64,000 nucleotides of DNA from an uncultured cyanobacterium (lineage in GTDB: Bacteria > Cyanobacteriota > Cyanobacteriia > Cyanobacteriales > Geitlerinemataceae), in assembly GCA_937899645.1 (NCBI GenBank), contig CALCCD010000050.1, forward strand, positions 1 through 64,000, written 5' to 3'. Made by a program: the position numbers and the translations under genes. Under the pieces are notes generated by a model. It did no database searches and was not told the origin of the DNA. It was given only the letters and a program-made list of their open reading frames with translations. Position 1 is the first letter of the stretch; the number at the start of each line of letters is the position of its first letter. Positions 1 to 9,097 of the stretch are shown here, piece after piece.

Positions 1-51
1 TGTGGGGGGACTCCTCTATCCTATCTGTAGTCTCACTTTCTGGGCTTGGTA

Positions 52-670
52 TTAGTACGACAGGCTGGGTGCTTGGAATAGCGACGCGCGATCGGCGAGC
101 TGCTTGAGAATAAAGTCCGCCACATCCGCCCGCGAAATCTGGAGCGTGATGTCGCGATCGGTGCTGGGAAAACTGTGGCGGTAGTCGCCCGTCAGCGGCC
201 CATCCGTCAGGGCTCCGGGACGTACGATCGTCCAGTCCAAAGTGCTGTTACGCACCAGCGCTTCTTGCCGTTCGTGGTCGGCGAACACCTGGCGCAAAAT
301 GAAGCCGAACATGACGTACTTCCAGTAGAAATCGAGGTTGCCCCAGCTCTCGCCCGTACCCAAAGTCGAGAGGCAAATCAGGCGACGCATCCCGACCTTT
401 TCCATTGCCCGAACAATCTGCTCGGTTCCCTCGGAGCGAATCGTGCTTTTCAGCTTTTTGCCCGAACCCAACACGCAGATCGCGGCGTCCTGTCCGGCCA
501 GCGCGCGCTCGACTGCCGAGGCGTCCATCACGTCGCCGGGGATGGGAGTGCTGGAGATCGAGGCACGCGAGGTGGCGGGCGAAGGCGGTGACGGTGTGTC
601 CCTGCTCTAGGGCTTGTCGAACGACCTGGCGGCCAACGGTTCCGGTCGCGCCAAAGATGATGAGTTTCAT
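52..670 (-). pseudogene. NAD(P)-binding SDR/NmrA-like protein, frameshifted
   Basis: The start at 670 opens with a Rossmann nucleotide-binding motif (IIFGATGTVGRQVV) and reads well to about position 575. The family-like sequence then continues in a different frame (GDVMDASAVERALAGQD onward) to the TAA at 52-54. Together the two parts would make an intact NAD(P)H-binding protein of about 205 residues, of the kind often annotated as an epimerase or NmrA-like oxidoreductase. The break lies between about 545 and 580, where a small indel shifts the frame and removes the usual linker between beta-2 and the GD motif. It could be a real frameshift or a sequencing error. No substrate can be assigned. 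Confidence 0.75.
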
Positions 671-821
671 AGGTTGGGGCTCCTGTTTGAAGACATCTCC
701 AGACTACGGAGAGCGACTTGGCGGGGCTTGCCATTTCTTGCGGGACTGTCACTTTCTTGCGGTGACTTGTGCTGAGGACTTATTGGGGCATCGCAAAAAA
801 AGTCTTCGCAAATCCACTTAA

Positions 822-990
822 CGTCTCCTCCGGTGCTACGCTCTTTGGGCTCGGTTCCGATGGAGATCGGCCATTGGAGGAAACGGGGAAAGTTCGGTGC
901 GAATCCGACGCTGTCCCGCAACTGTGAATGAGCTTGTGCCTGTGCTTGCAGTGCCGCAACTCTCAGTCAGAATGCCCGCCGCGCTGCTCA
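822..990 (+). promoter_or_regulatory. Cobalamin (AdoCbl) riboswitch
   Basis: The leader holds the conserved core of B12 riboswitches: a GGGAAAG...GGTGCGAATCC block, then GCTGTCCCGCAACTGT near 900-926, and a B12-box-like stretch (AGTCAGAATGCCCGCC) near 964-980. It ends just before the ATG of the TonB-dependent receptor. In this class bound adenosylcobalamin normally lowers expression of uptake genes. A GTG at 928 that opens a longer reading frame lies inside the riboswitch, so it is not the real start of the receptor. Confidence 0.9.
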
Positions 991-1020
991 TACAACACTG
1001 CTTCAATCTGCGAGGTACAG

Positions 1021-3219
1021 ATGCTGCTCAATAATTTTTCCGGTTGCCGCGTTTGGCAACTGCTCCGCGTTGGCGCGATCGCGGGGAACGTCGCGTTTCT
1101 CAGTCTGACGATCGCGGCCAATGCTGAAGAGATCGCCCCGTCCGTTGGGGAATCTTTAGAGGAACGGGCGATCGAGGCCATTTCCCAAATCGAACCCGAC
1201 AAACAGGCTAAACAAGCCGCTGAAACCGAAGAAGCACCCGAAATTCAGGAAGCCCGAGTAGCTGAAGACCGCGAAGAAAATCCCGCCGTCGCTCGAGAAG
1301 ACAGCGCTGACGATCCCGACGATGACGGCGTGCTGCGACTGACGATCGAAGGCATCCGCAACCAGCCCGTCTTCGGCCCCTTCCGTCAGGAACGCCCACT
1401 CAGCGACTCCTCGCGCCCCGTCTACGTTATCCCCCGCGAGCAAATCGACGCCCAGGGCGCAGCCACCGTCGAAGAAGCCCTGCGCTACACCCCCGGAATC
1501 CTGGCCGAAGGGACAAGTGGAGGTCAGCTCGGCTCGACCAGCTCGCAGTTTATGCGCGGCGGCAGCACGTCGCAGACCCTAATCCTGCTCGACGGCCGCC
1601 CGCTGAACGACCTCGGCTTTAGTGGCGGCTTCGACCTGGCCGAGTTCACCACCGACTTCGTCGAGCGCATCGAAGTCTTTCCCGGCGGTAGCTCGGCGCT
1701 CTACGGCTCCGGGGGCGTCGGCGGCACGATCAACATCGTCACCCAAGAGCCCACCGAAGATCCCGAATACAGCGTTCGCGTCGGTGCTGGCGTCTTTGGC
1801 TACAACCAGCAGGTGCTGCGGGCGCGCGGCTCCGAGGGCGATATCGGCTGGGTCGTCGGCTACAACCGCACCTACGCCGAAAACGACTTCCCGTTCGAGC
1901 TGGAGTCGATCGACCTCAGTGACTCGCGCGACAACGCTGAGGCCAACTACAACAACCTCAACCTCAAGTTGATGGCGGACATCGACGATCGCAATAGTCT
2001 GACCTTTAGCACGCTCTACCTGACGCGCGATATCCGCGTCCCCGGCGGCTATCCCACCGGCGAAGGCAGCCTCGGCCAGTTCAACAGCCTCAGCCCCGAT
2101 GCCAACCAGTACACCGAAGATATCCTGCTCGATTTGCGCTGGGACTCGCAGCTCGACGCTGAAGGCGACTCGGTGCTGACCGCCCGCGCCTACACCGATA
2201 TTCTGCGCTACACCTTCCGCGATCCGCGCTTTAGCCGCGACGAGATCGATCGTGACACTTTCGGCTTTCAGGTGCAGCACGCTTGGCAGCTCGCCGACGC
2301 CCACCGCCTGACCTACGGCCTCGACTTCCGCACCACCACCGCCGAAAACCAGACCACCAGCTTCTTCGACGGCAGCACCAGCGAAAACTACGACGACAAT
2401 ATCGACCAGGGCGCACTGTTCGCGCTCTACAACGTCGATATCGCTGAAAACTTGAGCGCTAATTTGGGTCTACGCCAGGAGTTCAACAGCCTCGAGAACG
2501 GCTCGTTTACCTCACCTAGCGCCGGGATTCTCTGGAATATCAACGACAACACGGCACTGCGCGCCAACTATGCCCGCAGCTTTAACGCGCCGCTGATTTC
2601 CAACCTAGAAGGTCTAGCGGCCTTTGGCGTCGTCGGTGAGCCCGACCTGGAGCCCGAGCGCGGCAATAGCTTCGATATCGGCATCGACCACGCGATCGGG
2701 GACGTAGCGCTGCTGCGTCTGACCGGCTTCGTCAACCGCATTGAGGAGACGATCGCCTTCCAGTTCGGCTCGCCCAGCACGTACATCAATATCGGTGAAA
2801 CCGAGACGATCGGCCTGGAAGCGGCGGTGGACGTGAAGCTAGCCGACAACTGGTTTGCATTCGCGAACTTTACGCTCAACGAAACGCAGATTATCGAAGA
2901 CAGCACCGAGTCGAACGAGGGCAACGAGCTGAGCTTCCGCGATGCCGACAGCCTCAATCTCGGCGTGGCTTACTCCGATGTCAACGGGCTGTATGTGGGC
3001 GCGATTTTGCGCTACGTCAGCGAGTTCTTCGTGGATAACGCCAACACTGAGGAGCTGGGCGACTACATAACGCTGGATCTCAAGGCGCAAGTGCCGCTAG
3101 CGGAGGGCGTGGTTCTCAATGCAAGTTTGAACAATCTGTTTGACGAGCAGTACGAGCTGTTCCCCGGCTTCCCGGCGCAAGGCATCAACGGTCGCGCCAG
3201 CGTCCGCTGGTCGTTTTAG
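1021..3219 (+). CDS. TonB-dependent outer-membrane receptor, probably cobalamin (BtuB-like)
   Basis: The protein is a 732-residue ligand-gated outer-membrane channel that moves a scarce nutrient into the periplasm using TonB/ExbBD energy. It starts with a signal peptide (AIAGNVAFLSLTIAANA). A long acidic linker follows, then a plug domain with ALRYTPGI, FMRGGSTSQTLILLDGRP and YGSGGVGGTINIVT motifs (about residues 130-245), and a beta barrel ending in the typical C-terminal Phe. I chose ATG 1021 because the upstream GTG at 928 sits in the riboswitch. The riboswitch and the following periplasmic binding protein make cobalamin or a related corrinoid the likely cargo. By sequence alone a siderophore receptor would look similar. 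Confidence 0.88.
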   Translation: MLLNNFSGCRVWQLLRVGAIAGNVAFLSLTIAANAEEIAPSVGESLEERAIEAISQIEPDKQAKQAAETEEAPEIQEARVAEDREENPAVAREDSADDPDDDGVLRLTIEGIRNQPVFGPFRQERPLSDSSRPVYVIPREQIDAQGAATVEEALRYTPGILAEGTSGGQLGSTSSQFMRGGSTSQTLILLDGRPLNDLGFSGGFDLAEFTTDFVERIEVFPGGSSALYGSGGVGGTINIVTQEPTEDPEYSVRVGAGVFGYNQQVLRARGSEGDIGWVVGYNRTYAENDFPFELESIDLSDSRDNAEANYNNLNLKLMADIDDRNSLTFSTLYLTRDIRVPGGYPTGEGSLGQFNSLSPDANQYTEDILLDLRWDSQLDAEGDSVLTARAYTDILRYTFRDPRFSRDEIDRDTFGFQVQHAWQLADAHRLTYGLDFRTTTAENQTTSFFDGSTSENYDDNIDQGALFALYNVDIAENLSANLGLRQEFNSLENGSFTSPSAGILWNINDNTALRANYARSFNAPLISNLEGLAAFGVVGEPDLEPERGNSFDIGIDHAIGDVALLRLTGFVNRIEETIAFQFGSPSTYINIGETETIGLEAAVDVKLADNWFAFANFTLNETQIIEDSTESNEGNELSFRDADSLNLGVAYSDVNGLYVGAILRYVSEFFVDNANTEELGDYITLDLKAQVPLAEGVVLNASLNNLFDEQYELFPGFPAQGINGRASVRWSF

Positions 3220-3242
3220 GTTCACGAAGAAGCCGACGAGCA

Positions 3243-3399
3243 CTGAGCTTGTCGAAGTGCGGGTTTGGGGTAAGCGCAGCAAGTGATGTCTTGAGCGATC
3301 AATTTCAGGTTGAACATGATCGAGAAAAGCTCTCTACAAAAAGCCGGACAACTCTGGCTTGACCGGCGTGTAGCGAAGGCCGCACTTCGACAAGCTCAG
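3243..3399. repeat. 19-bp inverted repeat pair flanking and entering a gene start
   Basis: CTGAGCTTGTCGAAGTGCG at 3243-3261 is matched perfectly by its reverse complement at 3381-3399. The first copy lies between two genes. The second lies inside the N-terminal coding region of the binding lipoprotein. Repeats of this kind are seen scattered in many bacterial genomes. I infer insertion of a repeat into a gene start. Confidence 0.8.
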
Positions 3400-4590
3400 C
3401 GCTCTTTGACTCTGTTGGGTTGGGTTTCGGCGATCGCCCTAAGCGCCTGCACCGAAGTCCGTAACGCGCCCACCACCGATCGCGCCACCGACCCCGACTG
3501 CGTCGAAAACTTCGACCCCAACACCGATTACTTCCCCGACAAAGCCGAGGTCGATCGCGCCGCCGGATTCACCATCGACTATCGCGGCCATTACAAGGTC
3601 GTCACCGTCCTCGAACCTTGGCGAGATGCCGATCGTGGCTTCGAGTACGTCCTCGTCCAGTGCGGCACGCCCATCCCCGACGGCGTCGATCCGACACAGG
3701 TCGTGACCATTCCCGTCCGCTCGATCGTGGCGCTCTCGACCACGCACCTGGCACACCTCGATCGCCTCGGCGTCGTCGATCGGCTCGTCGGAACCGGCAG
3801 CGCCGACCATATCTCCACCGAGAGCGTGCGCGATCGGCTTGCCAGCGGCGAGGCGATCGAAGTCACCCGCAACCTCTCCACCAACGTCGAAGCCATCATC
3901 GGCCTCGATCCCGATTTGGTGATGACTCACAGCATCGGCGACCCGAACAGCGACATGCATCCCGTCCTCAGCGAGGCGGGCTTGACGGTGGTGTTGAACG
4001 CCGAATACGTCGAGAAGTCGCCGCTGGGGCGGGCGGAGTGGCTGAAGTTCACGGCGGCATTTTTCAACCGGGAGGCGGTGGCGAATTCGCTGTTTCAGGC
4101 GATCGAGTGGGAATATCTGGCAGTAGCGCAGATGGCGACCGCGATCGCGCCCGAAGACAAACCCACCGTTGTTTCGGGCTTTAGCTATCAGGGAACTTGG
4201 TACGTTCCGGGCGGCGAGAGCTTCGCGGCGCAGTTATTCGCCGACGCGGGGGCAGCCTACGCTTGGAGCGACACGCCGATCTCGGTGTCGATCCCGCTGG
4301 ACTTCGAGGCGGTGTACGACATCGCAGGCGATGCGGATGTGTGGCTCAACGGCGATCCGGCGTGGCAGTCGCGGGCAGACGCGATCGCCGACGACCCCCG
4401 CTACGGAGAGTTTCGCGGTCTCGATCGCTTCTACAACCACACGGCGCGAACGAACGCCACCGGTGGCAACGACTATTGGGAGACGGGGCCGATCGAGCCG
4501 CAGGTAGTGCTGGCGGATTTGGTACAGATTTTTCACCCGGAGCTGCTGGGCGATCGCGAGCTGATTTATTACAAGCCGCTCGATAACTAA
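3316..4590 (+). CDS. Periplasmic substrate-binding lipoprotein, BtuF/FepB type
   Basis: This 424-residue protein would capture a metal chelate (probably cobalamin) in the periplasm and pass it to an inner-membrane ABC importer. The lipobox LSAC places the lipidated Cys near residue 45. The body has the family pattern IVALSTTHLAHLDRLGVVDRLVG, then NVEAIIGLDPDLVMT and the C-terminal lobe with a long linking helix. It lies 96 bp after the TonB receptor on the same strand, under the same riboswitch. No permease or ATPase follows. The start is uncertain: ATG 3316 gives an unusually long signal region that contains a 19-bp repeat, and an in-frame TTG just before TLLGWVSAIA is an alternative. Confidence 0.85.
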   Translation: MIEKSSLQKAGQLWLDRRVAKAALRQAQRSLTLLGWVSAIALSACTEVRNAPTTDRATDPDCVENFDPNTDYFPDKAEVDRAAGFTIDYRGHYKVVTVLEPWRDADRGFEYVLVQCGTPIPDGVDPTQVVTIPVRSIVALSTTHLAHLDRLGVVDRLVGTGSADHISTESVRDRLASGEAIEVTRNLSTNVEAIIGLDPDLVMTHSIGDPNSDMHPVLSEAGLTVVLNAEYVEKSPLGRAEWLKFTAAFFNREAVANSLFQAIEWEYLAVAQMATAIAPEDKPTVVSGFSYQGTWYVPGGESFAAQLFADAGAAYAWSDTPISVSIPLDFEAVYDIAGDADVWLNGDPAWQSRADAIADDPRYGEFRGLDRFYNHTARTNATGGNDYWETGPIEPQVVLADLVQIFHPELLGDRELIYYKPLDN

Positions 4591-4655
4591 GGCGTCGGGA
4601 AAGCGTTAAGAAAAACAGCACCTAAGCCAAGACTCAAATCGGGAGAGCTAGCGTA

Positions 4656-5516
4656 ATGGTGTTCTCTCGAAAAGCTGTGGTGGTTGATATGGTGCCACGA
4701 GGAATAGCTCCTGGCTTGAGCGATGTACCGGAAACGATGCTGTGGACACTGTATAATCGCGCGACAGAAGCGATGCGGGAGGACGGAATTCTCCGCGATC
4801 CGAAGGCCGTCGAGATATACGGCAATATCGAATACGATTACGAGCGCAGCTTCGGGAAAGCAAGCCCCGTCCACGCCCTGCGTTCTTTGGCCTTCGATCG
4901 AGAAGTCATTCGCTTCCTCGAGAAATATTCCAACGGCACGATCGTTAACCTCGGCGAAGGATTGGAAACCCAGCGCTTTCGGATTCCCTCGCCCCAAGCC
5001 CTCTGGCTGAGCGTGGATGTACCCGAAGCCGTACAAACGCGCGAAGCCTTTATCCAGCCCGATGCCCAGCACGTCCACCTGCCACTGTCGGCGCTCGATC
5101 GCGCTTGGTTCGACGCCGTCCCTGGCGATCGGCCTGTCTTTGTGACGGCTCAAGGGCTGTTGATGTACTTCTCGGAGGCAGACGTGCGGTCGCTGCTCCA
5201 GGACGTTTGCCAGAAGTTCGATAACTGCTGCTTGATGTTCGATACGATTCCGCGCTGGTTCTCGCAGAAAACAACATCCCCGGCGGGGTACTCGCTGACC
5301 GGCAACTACGTAGCTCCGAAGATGCCTTGGGGGATCGATCGTGGCGAAATTCGACCGACGCTGACGGAATGGCTGGGCGATTCTGCAACTATCGAAGATA
5401 TGGGCTATCCGCGCTTGACCCGAGACTTGGGCTGGCTGATGTTCGCGCTCGCGTCGCGCCTCCCCATCCTCAAAGATCGCATCCCCACGATCGTCAAAGT
5501 CCGCCCGCAGCGGTAG
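4656..5516 (+). CDS. Class I SAM methyltransferase, LCM/TcmP-like
   Basis: The 286-residue protein resembles the leucine carboxyl methyltransferase/TcmP family of S-adenosylmethionine-dependent O-methyltransferases. The family pattern is seen in the N-terminal helices (PETMLWTLYNRATEA), the SAM-binding strand and turn (IVNLGEGLETQRFR, about residue 90), the acidic strand end (SVDVPEAV), and the late motif FVTAQGLLMYFSEADV. The usual substrates are small carboxyl or hydroxyl groups, but none can be named here. It begins 65 bp after the binding lipoprotein, so co-transcription is possible though no functional link is obvious. Confidence 0.8.
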   Translation: MVFSRKAVVVDMVPRGIAPGLSDVPETMLWTLYNRATEAMREDGILRDPKAVEIYGNIEYDYERSFGKASPVHALRSLAFDREVIRFLEKYSNGTIVNLGEGLETQRFRIPSPQALWLSVDVPEAVQTREAFIQPDAQHVHLPLSALDRAWFDAVPGDRPVFVTAQGLLMYFSEADVRSLLQDVCQKFDNCCLMFDTIPRWFSQKTTSPAGYSLTGNYVAPKMPWGIDRGEIRPTLTEWLGDSATIEDMGYPRLTRDLGWLMFALASRLPILKDRIPTIVKVRPQR

Positions 5517-5753
5517 CATCCGCCCTCTCCGCTCTTTGTTAGAGCCCATCACGGCGCAAAGTCAAGCCGCGAGCACTGTTGCGGACACTCCTCACCCAAT
5601 CGAAACGGCCAGACTTTCGAGCGGGCGGCCTGCGATCGCGGCACGCGATAGTATTAGTGGCGACGTTTTCACGTCCTAGTGTCGTCCGCCCTGCTGGGCC
5701 GACACGCGCTGAACCGCTTCTCAAAAGCTAATCGAAACTTTTCAATAACTGTC

Positions 5754-6917
5754 GTGAGTCAACCCGAAACCATTGCCGCCCACGGTGGCGTGCTGATCGA
5801 TCGCATCGCTCCTGCCGATCGTAAAGAAGAATTCCTGGCGAAAGCCGACACCCTGCCACGCTTGACCCTCGACGATCGCGCCTTCTCCGACCTCGTGCTG
5901 ATCGCGATCGGTGCGGCCAGCCCGCTGACCGGCTTTATGGGCAAAGCGGACTACGAACCCACCGTCACCGATATGCGCCTGGCCAACGGCCTGCCCTGGT
6001 CGGTGCCGATCACCCTCAGCGTTTCGGAAGAAGAAGCAGCGAAACTGACCGAAGGCGAGCTGGTGCGCCTCGATGACTCCACCGGTCGATTCGTCGGCGT
6101 CCTGGAGTTAACCGAGAAGTACACCTACGACAAAGAAAAAGAAGCCGCCAACGTCTATCGCACCACCGAAGACAAACACCCCGGTGTTGCCGCAGTCTAT
6201 GCCCAGGGCGATATCAACCTGGCTGGGCCGATCTGGCTGCTGCAACGCGACGGCCACCCACAGTTCCCCAAATATCAAATCGACCCGGTCGAAAGTCGCA
6301 AGCTATTCCTCGAGCGCGGCTGGAAAACCGTCGTCGGTTTCCAAACTCGTAACCCCATCCACCGCGCCCACGAGTACATCCAGAAGTGTGCGCTGGAGAT
6401 CGTCGATGGCCTTTTTCTGCACCCCCTAGTCGGCGTCACCAAGAGCGACGATATCCCGGCGGACGTGCGGATGCGCTGCTACGAGATCATGATGGATAAA
6501 TACTTCCCGCAGGATCGCGTGATTATGGCGATTAACCCCGCCTCGATGCGCTACGCGGGGCCGCGCGAAGCGATCTTCCACGCGCTGGTTCGCAAGAACT
6601 ACGGCTGTACGCACTTTATCGTCGGTCGCGACCATGCCGGTGTCGGTGACTACTACGGCACGTACGACGCGCAGCACATCTTCGACGAGTTCGAGCCGGG
6701 AGAGATGGGCATCACGCCGATGAAGTTCGAGCACGCGTTCTACTGCACGCGATCGCAGTCGATGGCGACGAGCAAAACCAGCCCCAGCTCGCCGGAAGAG
6801 CGTATCCACCTGTCGGGCACGAAAGTGCGCGCTCTACTCCGCAACGGCGAACTGCCGCCGCCGGAATTTTCGCGTCCGGAAGTGGCTGCCGAGCTAGCCA
6901 AGGCGATGCACAAGTAG
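5754..6917 (+). CDS. sat: ATP sulfurylase (sulfate adenylyltransferase)
   Basis: It makes adenosine 5'-phosphosulfate from ATP and sulfate, the first step of assimilatory sulfate reduction in the cytosol. The catalytic [12 protein letters not shown] motif (QxRN and HxxH) is near residue 197, and the [12 protein letters not shown] motif is near residue 291. I chose GTG 5754, giving 387 residues, the usual size for the cyanobacterial enzyme. An upstream in-frame ATG at 5679 would add 25 residues without family resemblance. The gene stands alone. Confidence 0.95.
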   Translation: MSQPETIAAHGGVLIDRIAPADRKEEFLAKADTLPRLTLDDRAFSDLVLIAIGAASPLTGFMGKADYEPTVTDMRLANGLPWSVPITLSVSEEEAAKLTEGELVRLDDSTGRFVGVLELTEKYTYDKEKEAANVYRTTEDKHPGVAAVYAQGDINLAGPIWLLQRDGHPQFPKYQIDPVESRKLFLERGWKTVVGFQTRNPIHRAHEYIQKCALEIVDGLFLHPLVGVTKSDDIPADVRMRCYEIMMDKYFPQDRVIMAINPASMRYAGPREAIFHALVRKNYGCTHFIVGRDHAGVGDYYGTYDAQHIFDEFEPGEMGITPMKFEHAFYCTRSQSMATSKTSPSSPEERIHLSGTKVRALLRNGELPPPEFSRPEVAAELAKAMHK

Positions 6918-6929
6918 GCTGCGGTGCGG

Positions 6930-7001
6930 GAAATCGGGTTTCTAAGGTGTTGCTTGCCTGTTGCTTGCCCACAAGCAGTTGACTCTCAGAAACCCGGTTT
7001 C
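6930..7001. repeat. Palindromic repeat pair (AGAAACCCGGTTTC family)
   Basis: GAAATCGGGTTTCT at 6930-6943 and AGAAACCCGGTTTC at 6988-7001 are inverted copies that could fold into a hairpin downstream of sat. The same 15-bp palindrome family recurs near 24.3 kb and 55.5 kb, and related forms occur near 15.8 and 40.7 kb. Confidence 0.75.
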
Positions 7002-7030
7002 GATTCTCTATATTCGGAGCGCGATCGGCT

Positions 7031-7069
7031 CAAAAAGCAAAATCGCAGGAGCGCTGAGCACACCTGCGA
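7031..7069 (-). terminator. Rho-independent terminator of tRNA-Leu
   Basis: Read on the minus strand, TCGCAGG pairs with CCTGCGA around a 13-nt loop and is followed by TTTTGCTTTTT. It lies 17 bp past the 3' end of the tRNA gene. Confidence 0.85.
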
Positions 7070-7085
7070 GAAGAGAATCGTTAAA

Positions 7086-7170
7086 TGCGGAACCCGGGAC
7101 TTGAACCCGGACAGGATAAACTCCCACTAGAACCTGAATCTAGCGCGTCTACCAATTCCGCCAGTTCCGC
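7086..7170 (-). tRNA. tRNA-Leu (CAG)
   Basis: An 85-nt type II tRNA on the minus strand. The acceptor stem GCGGAAC pairs with GTTCCGC and is followed by discriminator A. The anticodon stem is CTAGA/TCTAG around the loop TTCAGGT (anticodon CAG). There is a variable arm and a TTCAAGT T-loop. The CCA end is not encoded. Confidence 0.95.
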
Positions 7171-7499
7171 ACGCTTACTTGATTTCGACGCGACTTCGGC
7201 TGAAGTCCGCGCGCTGCCTCCCTCTTGGGTGAGTTATGGCAACGAGATAATAATCTAGATGTTAAGACAGCGTTCGTCAAGCATTTTCTCGATCTTTCTT
7301 CAGGATCGATCTTTACCTAGCACCGCCTCTAGCTGCCAAAACCGGTCTGGTAAGGACGATCGCGGGGCTGACGGCACTCCGGAACCCCATTGGCGCGTAG
7401 TGGATATGTAAATATACGGACGCCCAGAAACGCAGACGCGTCGTCATTGTGGGCTTCCGTCCGAGATGCCTCCAGGCCGCACCACCAGTTTTTCCTGCG
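7171..7499. other. Intergenic region, no gene recognised
   Basis: This stretch holds the promoter side of tRNA-Leu and the 5' region of the heme-domain cyclase. I see no conserved small ORF or strong hairpin. An in-frame ATG at 7449 would lengthen the cyclase by 17 residues. Confidence 0.5.
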
Positions 7500-9044
7500 A
7501 TGACACAGCTTACCGACATTGCCCGCGCCCGCGACGCCAGCCGAAACCACTCGGACAAGACGCGCTGGAGGCAGCTTCGAGAGCGGCTCGCAGCTTGGTT
7601 TTATCGCCACGTTTCGCTCGTCCTGGCAGTTGTATTTTTCCTCGCGATCGGGCTGCTCCTCGGCTACCTAAATCGCCTGTCGGAAGACCTGATCGAAACC
7701 CAGGCCGAAGCTCAAGCTGGACAGCTCTCGCAGACGATCGTTTCGGCCTGGTCGCACTACAGCACCAACGCGGTCGGTCGCATCCTGGAGGGGGACGACG
7801 CCATCGAGATTCGCTCTGACTACCGCGAGGCGATCGGCGCAATTCCACCACCGGCCACGTTCGCGATCGAGCTAAGCGAGCGCCTGACCGAGGACATTCC
7901 CAGTATGCGCGTCCGGATTTTCAGCGACTACCCGTTCGCGAACCGCCAGCAAGCCGCGAAGCAGTTCGACGCCTTCGAGCGCGAAGCCCTCGATACCTTC
8001 GTTGCCGAGCGCGAGTCCCATAGCTGGGAGGAAGAGGCAACCATGGCGCTGGCGAACTTCAGCGTGTCGCGTGCCGATCGCCTCGATGATGTAAGTGTCT
8101 TTCGCCACATCAAGCCGCTGGTGATGCAGGCGGGCTGCGTGACTTGCCACAACACCCATCCGGACAGTACGAAGCGCGACTGGAAGATTGGCGACGTGCG
8201 CGGCGCGATCGAAATCGTGCAGCCGCTCCAACACGTCCGCGACCTCCAGAAGGGCGGCGTCCGCAAACTGTCGGTACTCGCGGGAGCCAGTGCGATTCTC
8301 GGACTTGTGGCGCTGAGCGGCGCGATTCGTAGCCTGTACCGCACGTCGCTGGAGCTGGAGCATCGCGTGCGGGTGCGAACGGCAGACTTGGCGATCGAAC
8401 GGGAGAAGTCCGAGCAGCTCTTGCTCAACATTCTGCCCGCCCAGATTGCCGCGAAGCTAAAGCGTAGCGAAGGCAGCTTGGCGGAAAATTTCGATGAAGT
8501 GTCGATCCTATTCGTAGATGTGGTCGGCTTTACGCAGCTCTCAAGCCAGCTTGAACCCCGGGAGCTGGTTGGCCTGCTCGACGATATCTTTTCGCGCTTC
8601 GATATGCTGACCGATCGCTACGGCCTCGAAAAAATCAAAACGATCGGCGATGCGTACATGGTTGCGAGCGGCATCCCGAAACCGCGCCCCGATCACGCCT
8701 GGGCGATCGCCCACCTCGCATTGGACATGCAGACCGAAATTCAGCAGTTCAACGAGGAGCGCAACCTCGCGATCGACGTTCGGATCGGCATCAACTCCGG
8801 TTCGGTGGTCGCTGGGGTCATCGGTCGCCGCAAGTTCGTCTACGACCTCTGGGGCGATGCGGTTAACGTTGCGAGCCGGATGGAATCCCAGGGCGCGCCG
8901 GGGGCGATCCAGGTGTCGCGACCGACCTACGTGCGGCTCGTGGACGATTTCACGCTGGAGCCGCGCGGCAAAATTGACGTGAAGGGTAAGGGCGAGATGC
9001 AAACCTACTGGCTGCTCGGTCGCAAATCGCCTGCTACCGTATGA
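7500..9044 (+). CDS. Membrane adenylate cyclase with c-type heme (DUF3365/Tll0287-like) sensor
   Basis: A predicted 514-residue class III nucleotide cyclase that would make cAMP in response to a signal sensed outside the membrane. A first membrane segment (about residues 38-58) leads into a periplasmic DUF3365-like domain carrying one heme attachment site, CVTCH, near residue 213. A second membrane segment lies near 255-275. The cyclase domain (about 325-505) keeps both metal aspartates (FVDVVGF, GDAYM), the adenine-selecting Lys (EKIKTIGD), and YDLWGDAVNVASR. These residues favour ATP over GTP. The single heme suggests redox or gas sensing. The start is ATG 7500. Confidence 0.9.
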   Translation: MTQLTDIARARDASRNHSDKTRWRQLRERLAAWFYRHVSLVLAVVFFLAIGLLLGYLNRLSEDLIETQAEAQAGQLSQTIVSAWSHYSTNAVGRILEGDDAIEIRSDYREAIGAIPPPATFAIELSERLTEDIPSMRVRIFSDYPFANRQQAAKQFDAFEREALDTFVAERESHSWEEEATMALANFSVSRADRLDDVSVFRHIKPLVMQAGCVTCHNTHPDSTKRDWKIGDVRGAIEIVQPLQHVRDLQKGGVRKLSVLAGASAILGLVALSGAIRSLYRTSLELEHRVRVRTADLAIEREKSEQLLLNILPAQIAAKLKRSEGSLAENFDEVSILFVDVVGFTQLSSQLEPRELVGLLDDIFSRFDMLTDRYGLEKIKTIGDAYMVASGIPKPRPDHAWAIAHLALDMQTEIQQFNEERNLAIDVRIGINSGSVVAGVIGRRKFVYDLWGDAVNVASRMESQGAPGAIQVSRPTYVRLVDDFTLEPRGKIDVKGKGEMQTYWLLGRKSPATV

Positions 9045-9097
9045 GGCGGACAGTTTGACCGATGTGTTGAAGTTATCGACTGACAGGGGCGAAGGCG

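Noticed and set aside
928-1020. Upstream GTG start for the TonB receptor at 928
   Set aside because: It lies inside the cobalamin riboswitch core and adds no family-like sequence; ATG 1021 gives a signal peptide.
1579-2304. Long minus-strand reading frame opposite the TonB receptor
   Set aside because: Composition is that of a shadow of the strongly biased receptor gene, with no recognisable motif.
4587-5552. Long minus-strand frame opposite the methyltransferase
   Set aside because: It overlaps a clear methyltransferase domain and has no conserved motifs.
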